Shown here piece by piece: positions 40,500 to 49,669 of a stretch of 64,000 nucleotides of DNA. Source of the DNA: Planctomycetaceae bacterium (GTDB lineage: Bacteria > Planctomycetota > Phycisphaerae > SM23-33); assembly GCA_039680605.1 (NCBI GenBank), contig JBDKTA010000008.1, positions 97,545-161,544 of the forward strand, read 5' to 3'. Every line of letters begins with the position of its first letter. The stretch's first letter is position 1. The notes under the pieces were generated by a model. That model did no database searches, was not told where the DNA came from, and saw nothing but the letters and a program-made list of their open reading frames with translations. The translations under genes and the position numbers were made by a program.

Positions 40500-43400
40500 A
40501 TGCGAAACGAAACAATCATCCCACTGCACGTGCGCAGCGGCTATTCGATGCTGCGCGGGACGGCGCTGCCGGGGGCGCTGGTGGCTGGCGCTGCGCGGCT
40601 GGGGCATGAACGGTTGGCGCTGACGGATGTGAACAGTCTGGCCGAGATTGCGATGTTCTGGTCGGCCGCGAGCGAGGCGGGGGTGCGTCCGCTTGTGGGG
40701 GCGGAACTGCTTGTCGGGCGCGAGTCCGTCGTGGCGTTGATTGAAGATGAAGCGGGGTATGCGAATCTGTGCCGGATCATCACGGCCATTCTGGCGGAAC
40801 CTGCGGATGTTTGGCTCCCTCTTCGCCCCGAATGGGGCGATGGAGATCTAGCCGGGGGCGAAGCCCCCGGAGACGGCGCTCCCTCTCGAACCCGCCCCGG
40901 CGGGGCGGGGGGAGGGTTCTCATTGGTGCGGGATCTGCCGGGACTTTCGCAGGGGCTGCAATTTATTGTCGCAGACGCCCGTCTTGGCGCCGCCCTGTCG
41001 GTCGCGGACGGGGGAGCCTTGCGGGGGCGGTTGTGGGCGGGGATCGATCCGGCAGTGCAGCCGCACCGGGTATTGCATCATCTTATACCGTGGGCGCATG
41101 AGGCGTCCGTGCCGCTGACGGCCACCGGCGCCGCGTTGGTTCTGAACGAGGAGGACCGCGACGTCGCGCGCCTGCTGGCGGCGATCCGGCTGGGGCTTGC
41201 ATATGAGGATGTGGCGGCCGACGAACTGCCTCCCGTCGGCGCGCACCTGCGATCGAGCGAGCAATTGCGATCGGCACTGGCCGATTGGCCCGATGCGATC
41301 GCGAATAACCGCCGCCTGGCCCAGCGCTGCGAGGGGTTCAGACTGCTGCCGCGCGGGCCGATCTTCCCGCACGTCGATGCGCCTGCCGGCATGAGCGTGC
41401 GCGAGCATCTGGAGCAACTTTGCCGCGAGGGGGCCGCCTGGCGCTACGGCGGTAACGACCCGCCGGGATTGCAGCAGCGAGTGCAGCGGGAGCTGTCGCT
41501 GATCGACGAGAAAGGCTTCTCGGGATACTTCCTGGTGGTGCGGGACTTGGCCCAGCACGCCCGCCGGCGCGGAGTGCCCATTGCCGCCCGCGGCAGCGGC
41601 GCCAGCAGCCTCGTGGCGTATCTGCTGGGGATCACCAACGTCTGCCCGCTGACGTATGGGATCGCGTTCGAGCGGTTCCTCAACGAGCGGCGGGTGGACT
41701 TTCCCGACCTGGACCTGGACTTCTGCTGGCGCGTCCGCGACGAGATCATCGACTACGCCTTCGACCGCTGGGGCCGCGGGCACGCGGCGATGGTCAGCAC
41801 GCACTGCACGTTTCAGGATCGCTCGGCGTTGCGCGAGACGGCCAAAGCCTTTGGATTTTCGAACGATCAGATCTCGCGGATGGGGGAGGCTGCTCTATCG
41901 GAGCCGGGTACAGTCCCCTCGATGGCGGCGCGGATCAACGGCCTGCCGCATAATTTTTCAGTGCATCCGGGCGGAATCGTGATTTCGCCGCAGCCCATCG
42001 ATCGCTACGTGCCGGTTCAGCCGGCCGCCAAGGGCGTCCTTGTCACGCAGATGGACAAGGACGGCGTCGAGGCGATCGGGCTGGTGAAGCTTGACCTGCT
42101 GGGCAACCGCAGCCTCTCGACGATCCGTTACGCGTGCAATCTTGTGGCGGCCGGGCCAGGCGGCTCGGCGATCGATCACGAGTCGCTGGGCGACGGCGAT
42201 GCGGCAACCCTGGCGACCCTTCGCGCCGCCGACACTGTCGGCTGCAACCAGATCGAATCGCCGGCGATGCGGCATCTGCTGCGGGCGATACAGCCGCGCG
42301 GCGTGGTGGATTTGATGCAGGCGTTGGCGTTGGTGCGCCCGGGCGCGGGCGGGATCGGGATGAAGGAAACGTTCATCCGCCGGCGGCTTGGGCAAGAAGA
42401 GGCACGTGCGGACAAGTCCTCGCCCGCCGGGGCGGCTGTCGGGGAACTCTTGCAGGAAACGCACGGCGTGATGCTCTATGAGGACGACGTCATGCGGGTT
42501 GCGGCGGAACTGACGGGCTGCTCGCTGGCCGAGGGAGACCGATTCCGCAAGGCGGTTCAGAAGTGTCGTGACGACCGGCAGCGTCTGCGGCTGTCACAGG
42601 AGTTTCTGTCGCGCTGCCGCGCTCGCGGGGTCGACGCCGACTACGCCAAGGACCTGTGGGTTCAGATGGCCAAGTTCAACGCCTATTCTTTCTGCCGCGC
42701 CCACGCGGCCAGCTACGGCCAGTTGGCGTATGCCTCGGCGTGGCTCAAGACGCATTACCCGCGGCAGTTCTGGGTCGCGGCGCTCAACAACAACCAGAGC
42801 ATGTACCACCCTCGCGTGTACGTCGAGCAGGCCAAGCGGTCCGGCATCGTCTTCCTGCCGCCGGACGCCAACGCCAGCGGCGAGGAGTTCACGCTCGAGG
42901 GCGACTGCATCCGCGTGGGGTTCAACCGCATTGGCGGCCTGGGCCCGGTCGCCATCGCCTCGCTGATCGACGCCCGCGCCCGCCGGGCGTACGAAAGCCT
43001 CAGCGACTGCCTCTATCGCAGCGGCCTGGGGTTCAACGAAGGCCGCGCGATGATCCTCTGCGGCGCTTTCGATGCCTTCGAGCCCAACCGGGCGCGACTG
43101 ATGATGGAACTGGAGATGTTCGCCTCCAGCGGTCTGCGCCAAGGCGGCGGAAGTAGCGCCGCGGCCAGGCGTCAGGGGGCGATGCTGCTGTCGCCAGCGG
43201 CCACGGTGGGGTGTGGATTGGACGATTACCCGCCCGCGCGGAAATACGCCGATGCGCGTCGCATTCTGGGCATCTCGACGGGCGCGCACCTGATGAGCCT
43301 CTATCGCCGGGCCCTGGCGGGGCAGACCGATGCGAGCAGCCGCGACTTGCCCCATCGGGTGGGGCGCGAGGTGCGCATCGCGGGCCTGCTGGAGGCCCGT

Positions 43401-43613
43401 CGCGACACGCCCTCGCGTGACGGCGGAACCATCACCTTTGTGACTCTCGACGACGAGTGGGGCTTGTTCGAAGCGGTGGTTCTGCCCCAGCGGGGCGGCG
43501 GCGCGGGCGAGGGTAGGTATGTTTCCTATGGTCCTTACCTGATCCGCGGCGCCGTGCAGGAACAGTTCGGGACGCTGACGGTGGCGGCCTCGAGCGTACG
43601 CGTCGCGCATTAA
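40500..43613 (+). CDS. dnaE2: Error-prone DNA polymerase III alpha subunit DnaE2
   Basis: A C-family polymerase of 1037 residues, start at ATG 40500 (MRNETIIPLHVRSGYSML). The N-terminal PHP domain is degenerate (LHVRSGYS). The polymerase core shows RGSGASSLVAYLLGI and PDLDLDFCWRVRDEIIDYAF with the catalytic aspartates, and the HPGGIVISP and FNAYSFCRAHAASYGQLAY blocks; an OB fold ends it. The context (small protein and Y-family polymerase upstream) and length favour DnaE2/ImuC over replicative DnaE. Residues about 108-137 (LRPEWGDGDLAGGEAPGDG and following) are an extra segment encoded by repeat hairpins. Confidence 0.92.
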   Translation: MRNETIIPLHVRSGYSMLRGTALPGALVAGAARLGHERLALTDVNSLAEIAMFWSAASEAGVRPLVGAELLVGRESVVALIEDEAGYANLCRIITAILAEPADVWLPLRPEWGDGDLAGGEAPGDGAPSRTRPGGAGGGFSLVRDLPGLSQGLQFIVADARLGAALSVADGGALRGRLWAGIDPAVQPHRVLHHLIPWAHEASVPLTATGAALVLNEEDRDVARLLAAIRLGLAYEDVAADELPPVGAHLRSSEQLRSALADWPDAIANNRRLAQRCEGFRLLPRGPIFPHVDAPAGMSVREHLEQLCREGAAWRYGGNDPPGLQQRVQRELSLIDEKGFSGYFLVVRDLAQHARRRGVPIAARGSGASSLVAYLLGITNVCPLTYGIAFERFLNERRVDFPDLDLDFCWRVRDEIIDYAFDRWGRGHAAMVSTHCTFQDRSALRETAKAFGFSNDQISRMGEAALSEPGTVPSMAARINGLPHNFSVHPGGIVISPQPIDRYVPVQPAAKGVLVTQMDKDGVEAIGLVKLDLLGNRSLSTIRYACNLVAAGPGGSAIDHESLGDGDAATLATLRAADTVGCNQIESPAMRHLLRAIQPRGVVDLMQALALVRPGAGGIGMKETFIRRRLGQEEARADKSSPAGAAVGELLQETHGVMLYEDDVMRVAAELTGCSLAEGDRFRKAVQKCRDDRQRLRLSQEFLSRCRARGVDADYAKDLWVQMAKFNAYSFCRAHAASYGQLAYASAWLKTHYPRQFWVAALNNNQSMYHPRVYVEQAKRSGIVFLPPDANASGEEFTLEGDCIRVGFNRIGGLGPVAIASLIDARARRAYESLSDCLYRSGLGFNEGRAMILCGAFDAFEPNRARLMMELEMFASSGLRQGGGSSAAARRQGAMLLSPAATVGCGLDDYPPARKYADARRILGISTGAHLMSLYRRALAGQTDASSRDLPHRVGREVRIAGLLEARRDTPSRDGGTITFVTLDDEWGLFEAVVLPQRGGGAGEGRYVSYGPYLIRGAVQEQFGTLTVAASSVRVAH
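40824..40909. repeat. In-frame palindrome cluster inside dnaE2
   Basis: Three perfect hairpins in a row: CGCCCC-GAAT-GGGGCG (40824-40839), CCGGGGGC-GAA-GCCCCCGG (40852-40870) and CCCGCCCC-GGC-GGGGCGGG (40891-40909). The middle one is almost identical to a hairpin in the intergenic mosaic about 0.5 kb upstream. The reading frame stays open and encodes a Gly/Pro/Arg-rich loop. Confidence 0.85.
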
Positions 43614-43625
43614 CCCAGGTATCTC

Positions 43626-43740
43626 ACCGCGGAGATCGCAGAGACCGCAGAGGCATTTTGACGGTCAGCGCCAGCCGCAACATTGAATGTTCTTGTTTCA
43701 AGCCATCTGCTTCTCTGCGTGCTTTGCGATCTCTGCGGTT
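43626..43740. repeat. 9-nt-period inverted repeat, CGCAGAG type
   Basis: Arms 43626-43653 and 43713-43740, each of three 9-nt units (CCGCAGAGA-like), pairing at most positions around a 59-nt loop. It lies between dnaE2 and the exopolysaccharide cluster. A solo arm of this type is at 28114-28144. The remaining 130 bp to the next gene show no clear promoter. Confidence 0.8.
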
Positions 43741-43868
43741 CATATAGTTTTCGGGCTAACCGCTTAAGGCGTCGCCACGTATGGCTAAAGTCGCGGCGCG
43801 GCTCATGTCGATGATAAAGTCAATGAAATAGTCTTGGTTTCACGCGACGTCAACAGCCAAGGATTTGC

Positions 43869-44657
43869 ATGCACAGAGCGATGTGGAAGATCGTGTTCGC
43901 GCTTTTATTGCCGATGGCGGCATCGGGATGCGCCAGCGGTTTGAGCCCGCAGGCCCAGTCGCTGCTGGATGAAGGTCACAAGATCTACCGCAAGGGCGAT
44001 TACAAAGGCACGATCGAGAAGATGAACGTGTTCATCGATCAGGTCGGCGGTTCGAAAAAGGCCTACGAAGGATATTACCTGCGAGGCCTGGCCCGATTGC
44101 AGTTGGGCGATCAGGCCGGCGCCCGCAATGATTTCGTCGCGGCTGTCGACCGCGGCGGCAGCGACCCGATCATGGCCGACTCGCTGAACAAACTGGGCGA
44201 CATGGCCTGGCAGGAAAACAACATGGACGTGGCCGGCGGGCGATACGCCGCCGCGCTGATGCACGTCCAGCCCGGCGAGAAACCGGCGGATCATTCCTAC
44301 TATCAACTGGGCAGCGTGCTGCAGCGGCAGGGCAAATGGTCCCAGGCCGACCAGCAGTTCTCGAAGCTGGGGTTTTATTTCCCCGCCGGCGAGCTGTCGC
44401 AGAAGGCGGCGGCCCGGATCAACAGCCGCGCCTGGACGGTGCAGGCCGGGCTCTACGCTCAGAAGAGCCAGGCGCAGCAGGCGGCTGAGCGGCTTAAAAA
44501 GACAGGCATGCCGGCCCGCGTGGAGCCGGCGATGAACAATAAGACGGTGAGCTTCGTCGTGCAGGTGGGCCGATACCAATCGTATCAGGAAGTGCTCAAG
44601 GCCCTGGAGCGGGTCCGTCAGGATGTCAGCGACGCATTCGTGGCGACCACGAGGTAA
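43869..44657 (+). CDS. TPR lipoprotein at the head of the exopolysaccharide cluster
   Basis: A 262-residue lipoprotein (lipobox AASGC, C21). Residues 28-190 hold TPR-like repeats (AQSLLDEGHKIYRKGDYKGTIEK, YYLRGLARLQLGDQAGARNDF, SYYQLGSVLQRQGKWSQADQQF). The last 45 residues (TVSFVVQVGRYQSYQEVLKALERVRQ) resemble a SPOR-like fold. It ends 4 bp before the export lipoprotein gene and probably assists assembly of the export channel in the outer membrane or periplasm. Confidence 0.75.
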   Translation: MHRAMWKIVFALLLPMAASGCASGLSPQAQSLLDEGHKIYRKGDYKGTIEKMNVFIDQVGGSKKAYEGYYLRGLARLQLGDQAGARNDFVAAVDRGGSDPIMADSLNKLGDMAWQENNMDVAGGRYAAALMHVQPGEKPADHSYYQLGSVLQRQGKWSQADQQFSKLGFYFPAGELSQKAAARINSRAWTVQAGLYAQKSQAQQAAERLKKTGMPARVEPAMNNKTVSFVVQVGRYQSYQEVLKALERVRQDVSDAFVATTR

Positions 44658-44661
44658 CGAT

Positions 44662-45780
44662 ATGATCCTTCGATATGGCAGCATCGCATTGGCGGCGGCC
44701 GTGGTAATTGTTGTCGGCTGTCAAACACACACGCCACCGGCGTCGAGTCCGCTCCCGCTTGAGTTTCTGCAGGACAAGTATCCGGCGCAGGAAGTTCCGG
44801 TGGCGCACGTGATGCGTCGGGACTATCGCCTTCGCGAGGGCGATCAGCTCGAGATCATTTATCACGTCCGGCACAACCGCACGCCCTCGTACAAGATCAA
44901 GATCGAGGACGAGATCAGCATCCGTTTTCCGTTCAATCCCAACATGAATCAGACCGAGCGGGTGAACTCCGACGGGACGCTTCAATTGCTTCTTGTGGGG
45001 ACGGTAAATGTGTATAATAAGACCATTCAGGAATTGCAGGACGAGCTTGTGAAGCTGTATTCCAAGTACATCCGCAATCCTGTGCTGACGGTGAGCTTCC
45101 TGGAGTCGAACAAGAAGATCCAGGAATTGCGCATCGCGATCACCACGGCGCCTCGCGGTCAAAGCCGCCTGGTGCCGATCACGCCGGAGGGTTCGATCTC
45201 GCTGCCGTTCGTCAGCAACATCGGCGCGGCGGGCAAAACGGTAGGCGAACTGCACACCGACCTCAACAGCGCCTACAAGGACGTCGGTCTGGAAGAACTC
45301 GAGGTGACCGTCAACATCCAGGCCGTGGCCCCGACGCGAATTTACGTGCTGGGCGAGGTGAAGATCCCCGGAACGCTGTTGAACAAGACCGGGGCCATCG
45401 AGACCAACCAGGAACTGTCGCTGTTGCAGGCCTTGTCGCAGGCCGGCAGCTACATCCCGCCCCGGGCGGACCTGAGCAAGGTCATGGTCATTCGCCGCCG
45501 GCACCTGCCTCGCCCGCAGGCCGCGATCGTCAACGTGTACCAGTTGCTGGAGAACCGCAAGCGACCCGACGCCGGGGCGGTCCAGGTTGACTGTCGCAAG
45601 TACCGCTACGACATGTGGCTCGAAGACGGCGACATCGTCTACGTGCCCACTACCGATATCGCCAAACGCGCCGATTACATCGAGTACGTCTGGCAGCGCG
45701 GCATCCGCAATATCGGCGGCTTCAGCAGTAACGTGTCGGCCAACTATACCGTCGGCGACACGGTGGATTGGCTTAAGTAG
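44662..45780 (+). CDS. Polysaccharide export lipoprotein (Wza/OPX family)
   Basis: A 372-residue outer-membrane polysaccharide export protein. The start is at ATG 44662, giving a lipobox VVGC (C20). Two poly-export segments follow (LREGDQLEIIYHV, INSDGTLQLLLVGTVNVYNKTIQELQ-like; VPITPEGSISLPFVSNIGAAGKTVGEL), then an SLBB-type domain (RIYVLGEVKIPGTLLNKTG). Its partner is the Wzz-like protein encoded next. It forms the exit channel for the polymer. Confidence 0.88.
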   Translation: MILRYGSIALAAAVVIVVGCQTHTPPASSPLPLEFLQDKYPAQEVPVAHVMRRDYRLREGDQLEIIYHVRHNRTPSYKIKIEDEISIRFPFNPNMNQTERVNSDGTLQLLLVGTVNVYNKTIQELQDELVKLYSKYIRNPVLTVSFLESNKKIQELRIAITTAPRGQSRLVPITPEGSISLPFVSNIGAAGKTVGELHTDLNSAYKDVGLEELEVTVNIQAVAPTRIYVLGEVKIPGTLLNKTGAIETNQELSLLQALSQAGSYIPPRADLSKVMVIRRRHLPRPQAAIVNVYQLLENRKRPDAGAVQVDCRKYRYDMWLEDGDIVYVPTTDIAKRADYIEYVWQRGIRNIGGFSSNVSANYTVGDTVDWLK

Positions 45781-45831
45781 GATCAACGCTCGCCGGGCGG
45801 CCACCGCCGCCGGCGGCAACAAGGTGCAACT

Positions 45832-47409
45832 ATGGCAGAAAACTATTCAGGCAGGACTTTGCGAGAGTTGGTGCGCGTGCTGGCCGGGCGATTCGTCGGC
45901 ATGACGATCATCGTGATCGTCGTCGTCGGCGCCGCCGCGGCGGCGACGTATTTCGCCCCCCGCACATACCGCAGCGAGGTGCGGCTCAAAGCCGCCCCCA
46001 CGTCGATCGGCAGCCCGCTGGAAACGCGGATGGCCGACCGCGACGAAATCTCTCTCTACGTCGGCAGCCAGCGAGAGCTGATTTTGAGCGACTACGTGCT
46101 GGCGGCCGCGATGGACCGTCTGGACAAGGGCAAGTTCGGCGAACCCGGCGAGAACTACACGCCTCCGTCGGAGAAGGAAATCGCCAATTGGGTTTCCGCC
46201 AACCAGTCGCTGTTCCGCAAGGTCCAGAACAGCGTGAGCGTGGTCACGCCCGGCGGCACGGGTTCGGCCTTTACGCAGATGTTCCAGATCCGGGTGGACT
46301 GGTCGGAGGAGTTCGTGCCGCTGCAGCGCCAGACGGCCGAATCGCGGCAGAAATCCGCCGAGCGGGCCCAGGAGGTGATGCGGTGCATCCTGGCGGCCTA
46401 CATGGATCGCAACAAGGTGATCGAAGGCCAGCGCAGCGACGAGGCGACGGCCTTCCTGCGTGACACGGCGCTGGACGCCGCGCGAAAGAAGCGGGATAAG
46501 GCCCAGGCGGCCCTGCAGCTGGAAATCGAGACCAAGATCAAGGGCGACTTGCCCCTGGTGCTGCAGATGTACACCAACGGCTCCAGCGGCGAGATGGGCG
46601 AGGCCATCCTGCGAACCCGCAGCCGCAGCGAGATCATCACGCTCAACGCCTCCCTGGCGGAGATCAGCAAGACCCAGGAAAGTCTTAAGGCCCAGACGGA
46701 TAACGGGCTGGCGGAGATGGCCAAGTTCGAGGCCGGAAAACGCGAGGATTTTTCAAAGCTTGCCGTGCCGGAGGTGGTGCTCAAGGGCAACGACACCGTC
46801 GCGAAGCTCCAGGAACGCCTGACGGCGATCACGCTGGAATTGACGGCCCTGCGAACTCGATATACCGACACGTTTCAGCAGGTGGCGGATCTCCGCCGCG
46901 AGTTGAGCTCCACGTACGGGGCGCTGCTCGATGAACTGCAACGCCACGCCGCCAGGCTCGAGCAGGAACGCCAGCGGCTCACCAGCCGGCGCGACTCGCT
47001 TGAGGCCGCGGAAAAGAAGAACAAGGAAGACATGGATTCCCTCGCGCTCAAGGTGGCTGAATATCAGCGCCTCCGCCTGGAACTCGATAGCGCCCAGGCG
47101 CAGTACGACAAAGAGGACGAGCAGCTTGTCAAGGCCGTCACGGCCGGAAAGCTGAGCAGGACCCCCATCCTGATCAGCACGGTGGACGCCCCGACGCGAC
47201 CGGATCCGAATCAGCCGTACCGCCCGATCGTGTGGTTGAACATCGCCGTGGCGCTGCTGGCGGCGGTGACGCTTGGGCTGATCTACGCCTTCATGGCCGA
47301 CCACTTCGACCACACGATCAAGAGCATCGACGATGCCGAACGCTACCTGGGCGTTCCGGTGCTGGGGTCGGTGCCCAAACTGGGAAGAAGAATTGTTCGC
47401 ACCGCATAG
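45832..47409 (+). CDS. Wzz-type chain-length/co-polymerase protein
   Basis: A 525-residue inner-membrane protein. Two membrane helices (about residues 22-45 and 462-485) flank a long periplasmic region rich in coiled coil (residues 190-420, AARKKRDKAQAALQLEIE, RRDSLEAAEKKNKED). A proline-rich APTRPDPNQPYRP precedes the second helix, as in PCP proteins. It has no kinase domain; the CpsD-like ATPase is encoded 7 bp downstream. It controls polymer length and links synthesis to the export channel. Confidence 0.85.
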   Translation: MAENYSGRTLRELVRVLAGRFVGMTIIVIVVVGAAAAATYFAPRTYRSEVRLKAAPTSIGSPLETRMADRDEISLYVGSQRELILSDYVLAAAMDRLDKGKFGEPGENYTPPSEKEIANWVSANQSLFRKVQNSVSVVTPGGTGSAFTQMFQIRVDWSEEFVPLQRQTAESRQKSAERAQEVMRCILAAYMDRNKVIEGQRSDEATAFLRDTALDAARKKRDKAQAALQLEIETKIKGDLPLVLQMYTNGSSGEMGEAILRTRSRSEIITLNASLAEISKTQESLKAQTDNGLAEMAKFEAGKREDFSKLAVPEVVLKGNDTVAKLQERLTAITLELTALRTRYTDTFQQVADLRRELSSTYGALLDELQRHAARLEQERQRLTSRRDSLEAAEKKNKEDMDSLALKVAEYQRLRLELDSAQAQYDKEDEQLVKAVTAGKLSRTPILISTVDAPTRPDPNQPYRPIVWLNIAVALLAAVTLGLIYAFMADHFDHTIKSIDDAERYLGVPVLGSVPKLGRRIVRTA

Positions 47410-47416
47410 GTGACCC

Positions 47417-48112
47417 ATGCCCGAGACTGAATCCGAAAATAACATCCTGGAACATTCCGAACTGCCGTCGGTGCGAATGACCCTCCGTGGCGACGCGCAG
47501 GAGATTTTCCACAGCCTGTGGGCCTCGCTGTTCTTCTCCGGGCACGGCGCCGGAAAGAGCGTGATGGTCAGCTCGATCGGACAGCAGGAAGGCGCCACCA
47601 CCGTCGCGTCAGCCTTGGCGCTGGCGGGCAGCCTGCCCGCCGGCAGTGAACGCGTCGCACTGGTGGACCTGAACTTCCGCTCGCCGGCGCTGCATCGCGT
47701 GATGGGGCTCGAGCAGAACCTCGGCGTCAGCGAGATGGTGCTCGACGGCGTGGCGCCGGAGATCGCCGCCCAGAGCGTCACGCCGGGCCTGGATGTCTTC
47801 GCTGCCGGCGGAGGCTCCCAGCGGCTGCTGGAGATCCTGCGAAGCACGGCCCTGCGCGGCGTGCTGGAAAGCCTGGCCTCGAAATACGACCGCGTCCTGG
47901 TGGACGTTCCTGCCGCCAACGCGTATCCGGACGCCCAGATGGTGGCCGCCATCGTCAAGGACACCGTCCTGGTGGTGCGGGCAGACCAGACCCCGCGCGA
48001 GGCGGTGGCCATGGCCAAGAAGCGAATCGAAAGTGCCGGCGGGCGGGTCGTCGGCGTCATCCTGAATATGCGGACATACCCGATTCCCAAGTTCCTTTAC
48101 AACCGTGTATAA
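47417..48112 (+). CDS. CpsD/BY-kinase-like ATPase with altered P-loop
   Basis: A 231-residue MinD/BY-kinase-fold protein, the usual cytoplasmic partner of the Wzz-like protein. The Walker A region reads S-I-G-Q-Q-E-G-A-T-T (residues 53-62) where kinases have G-E-G-K-S-T, so the Lys is Ala (A60). Walker A' (ALVDLNFRSP, D84) and Walker B-like RVLVDVP are kept. Only two C-terminal tyrosines (YPIPKFLY) are present instead of a cluster. It may bind nucleotide weakly or act as a scaffold. GHGAGKS at 42-48 is out of register for a P-loop. Confidence 0.8.
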   Translation: MPETESENNILEHSELPSVRMTLRGDAQEIFHSLWASLFFSGHGAGKSVMVSSIGQQEGATTVASALALAGSLPAGSERVALVDLNFRSPALHRVMGLEQNLGVSEMVLDGVAPEIAAQSVTPGLDVFAAGGGSQRLLEILRSTALRGVLESLASKYDRVLVDVPAANAYPDAQMVAAIVKDTVLVVRADQTPREAVAMAKKRIESAGGRVVGVILNMRTYPIPKFLYNRV

Positions 48113-48142
48113 GGCCGCCGACCGCAGCGGCGAGGTGTCGTG

Positions 48143-49669
48143 ATGCCCACGACCGGCCGGCCCAGAACCGACATCCTCAGCGGGGCCTTCGTCGTGGCAG
48201 TCGCCCTGGGCGCTGCCGCGATGGCGCTGCTGCGCCCCGACCAGACGATGATCCTCCTGGCCGGCGCGGCGCTGGCCGCCCTGCTGGTCTTTGCCGCCCT
48301 GCGATGGGAAATCACCGCCTGGGCGTGGTTGTGGGTTCTGGCCTACGGCGTCCTGGACAGCACGTTCTGGCGGGGCGAAGTGCCGGGCTTCTTCAACCTC
48401 ACGATCCCGCGGTTGCTCTTCGTGGCGGCGGTGCTGGCATTCACCCTGCATTTCGCGTTTCGACGCCGCCCTGTCCTGTTCGACCGCACGGTGCTGTGGG
48501 TCATGTGGGCCATGCTGGTCTACTGCGCCATCAGCGCCACCGCCTACGGCTGGTCCGCCGACAGCGACGTGATCCTTCAGCCGCCATACTTCCGATTCAT
48601 CGGCGGCCTGATGTTTCCGGCGGTCATGTTCTTCCTGATGTACAACGCCGCGCGCAACGAGCGCCAGGTTTCGGTCGGGCTGTTTTTGATTTTCATTTTC
48701 GGGTGGTACGCGTTGTACATCGGCTACCTGCAGTACCTGGCCAATGCCGAATACTGGGCGGGGGCGCGCGACTTCATTTTCCCGGCCTACATCAATAACC
48801 CCGAGGTCGAAGCGGGCATACACTTTGCCCGGTCGCGCGGGCCGTTCTATTCTGCCGCTCCGCAGGGGGCGTTGCTGGTATTCCTGTTCTTTGTCGACAT
48901 GTTCCTGATCCGGCGATCGCGGGGCTTCGTTCGCGTGCTGGCGGCGGTTCAGGCGCTGCTGGTCGTGCCGGGCATATTCTTCACCAGTCTGCGGGCGGCG
49001 TATCTGTGCTTCCTGATCTGCGGGCTGATCTGGTTGATCTGGGGCGGGCGTCGCGGCGGGGTGCTGAAACTGGCGTCGGGCCTGGTGGCGCTGCTGCTGT
49101 TGACGGGGCTGTTCTGGCAGAACCTCCAGCAGAGCGACCGTCTCAAGGGCGGCGTGGCGGAGGTCAGTCCGATCGAAGACCGCATCGCGCTGCTGAAGAT
49201 CACCTGGCAGATCGCCCAGGAGCATCCGTTCACCGGCGTGGGATACGGGCGCTTCGCCGAGGCGCGCCAGTCGCTCGAGCAGGATCCCACGACGCGTTCC
49301 CTGCCGCCGGAAATGATGCAGCACAATGTCTTCCTGGCGATCTTGGCCGAAACCGGAATCCTCGGCCTGGTGCTGCTGGTGGGCATCCTGGTGCTGATGT
49401 TCCGCGAGTCGCTGCAGCTTTACCGCAAGATGCCCCCGGACGCTCACGGCTTGCTCAGCCGCCCGCTGGTGGTGCTGTTCTGGGTGGCGCTGGCAAACTA
49501 CATTACGATCTCCATGTTCAATGACACGACGACGGACTTCTTCACTACGGGCCTGACATGGACGCTGGCCGGGCTTGTCGTTGGCTATAACCGCCTGCTG
49601 GAGCCTCACCGGATCGACTTGCCCAGCTATGCCCCGGCCCATCCGGAGGCGACCGTTGTCCCGGGTTGA
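48143..49669 (+). CDS. O-antigen ligase/polymerase-like membrane protein (Wzy)
   Basis: A 508-residue polytopic protein with about eleven membrane helices and a large periplasmic loop. The segment EHPFTGVGYGRFAEARQSLE followed by HNVFLAILAETGILGLVLL is characteristic of the Wzy/O-antigen-ligase family. It polymerises or ligates the repeat unit outside the membrane. The ATG at 48143 is chosen over the GTG three bases earlier. It overlaps the flippase gene. Confidence 0.85.
   Translation: MPTTGRPRTDILSGAFVVAVALGAAAMALLRPDQTMILLAGAALAALLVFAALRWEITAWAWLWVLAYGVLDSTFWRGEVPGFFNLTIPRLLFVAAVLAFTLHFAFRRRPVLFDRTVLWVMWAMLVYCAISATAYGWSADSDVILQPPYFRFIGGLMFPAVMFFLMYNAARNERQVSVGLFLIFIFGWYALYIGYLQYLANAEYWAGARDFIFPAYINNPEVEAGIHFARSRGPFYSAAPQGALLVFLFFVDMFLIRRSRGFVRVLAAVQALLVVPGIFFTSLRAAYLCFLICGLIWLIWGGRRGGVLKLASGLVALLLLTGLFWQNLQQSDRLKGGVAEVSPIEDRIALLKITWQIAQEHPFTGVGYGRFAEARQSLEQDPTTRSLPPEMMQHNVFLAILAETGILGLVLLVGILVLMFRESLQLYRKMPPDAHGLLSRPLVVLFWVALANYITISMFNDTTTDFFTTGLTWTLAGLVVGYNRLLEPHRIDLPSYAPAHPEATVVPG

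Noticed and set aside
47455..47565. GHGAGKS in the CpsD-like protein considered as the P-loop
   Set aside because: The spacing is one residue short of G-x4-G-K-S and it precedes the strand that should come before a BY-kinase P-loop.
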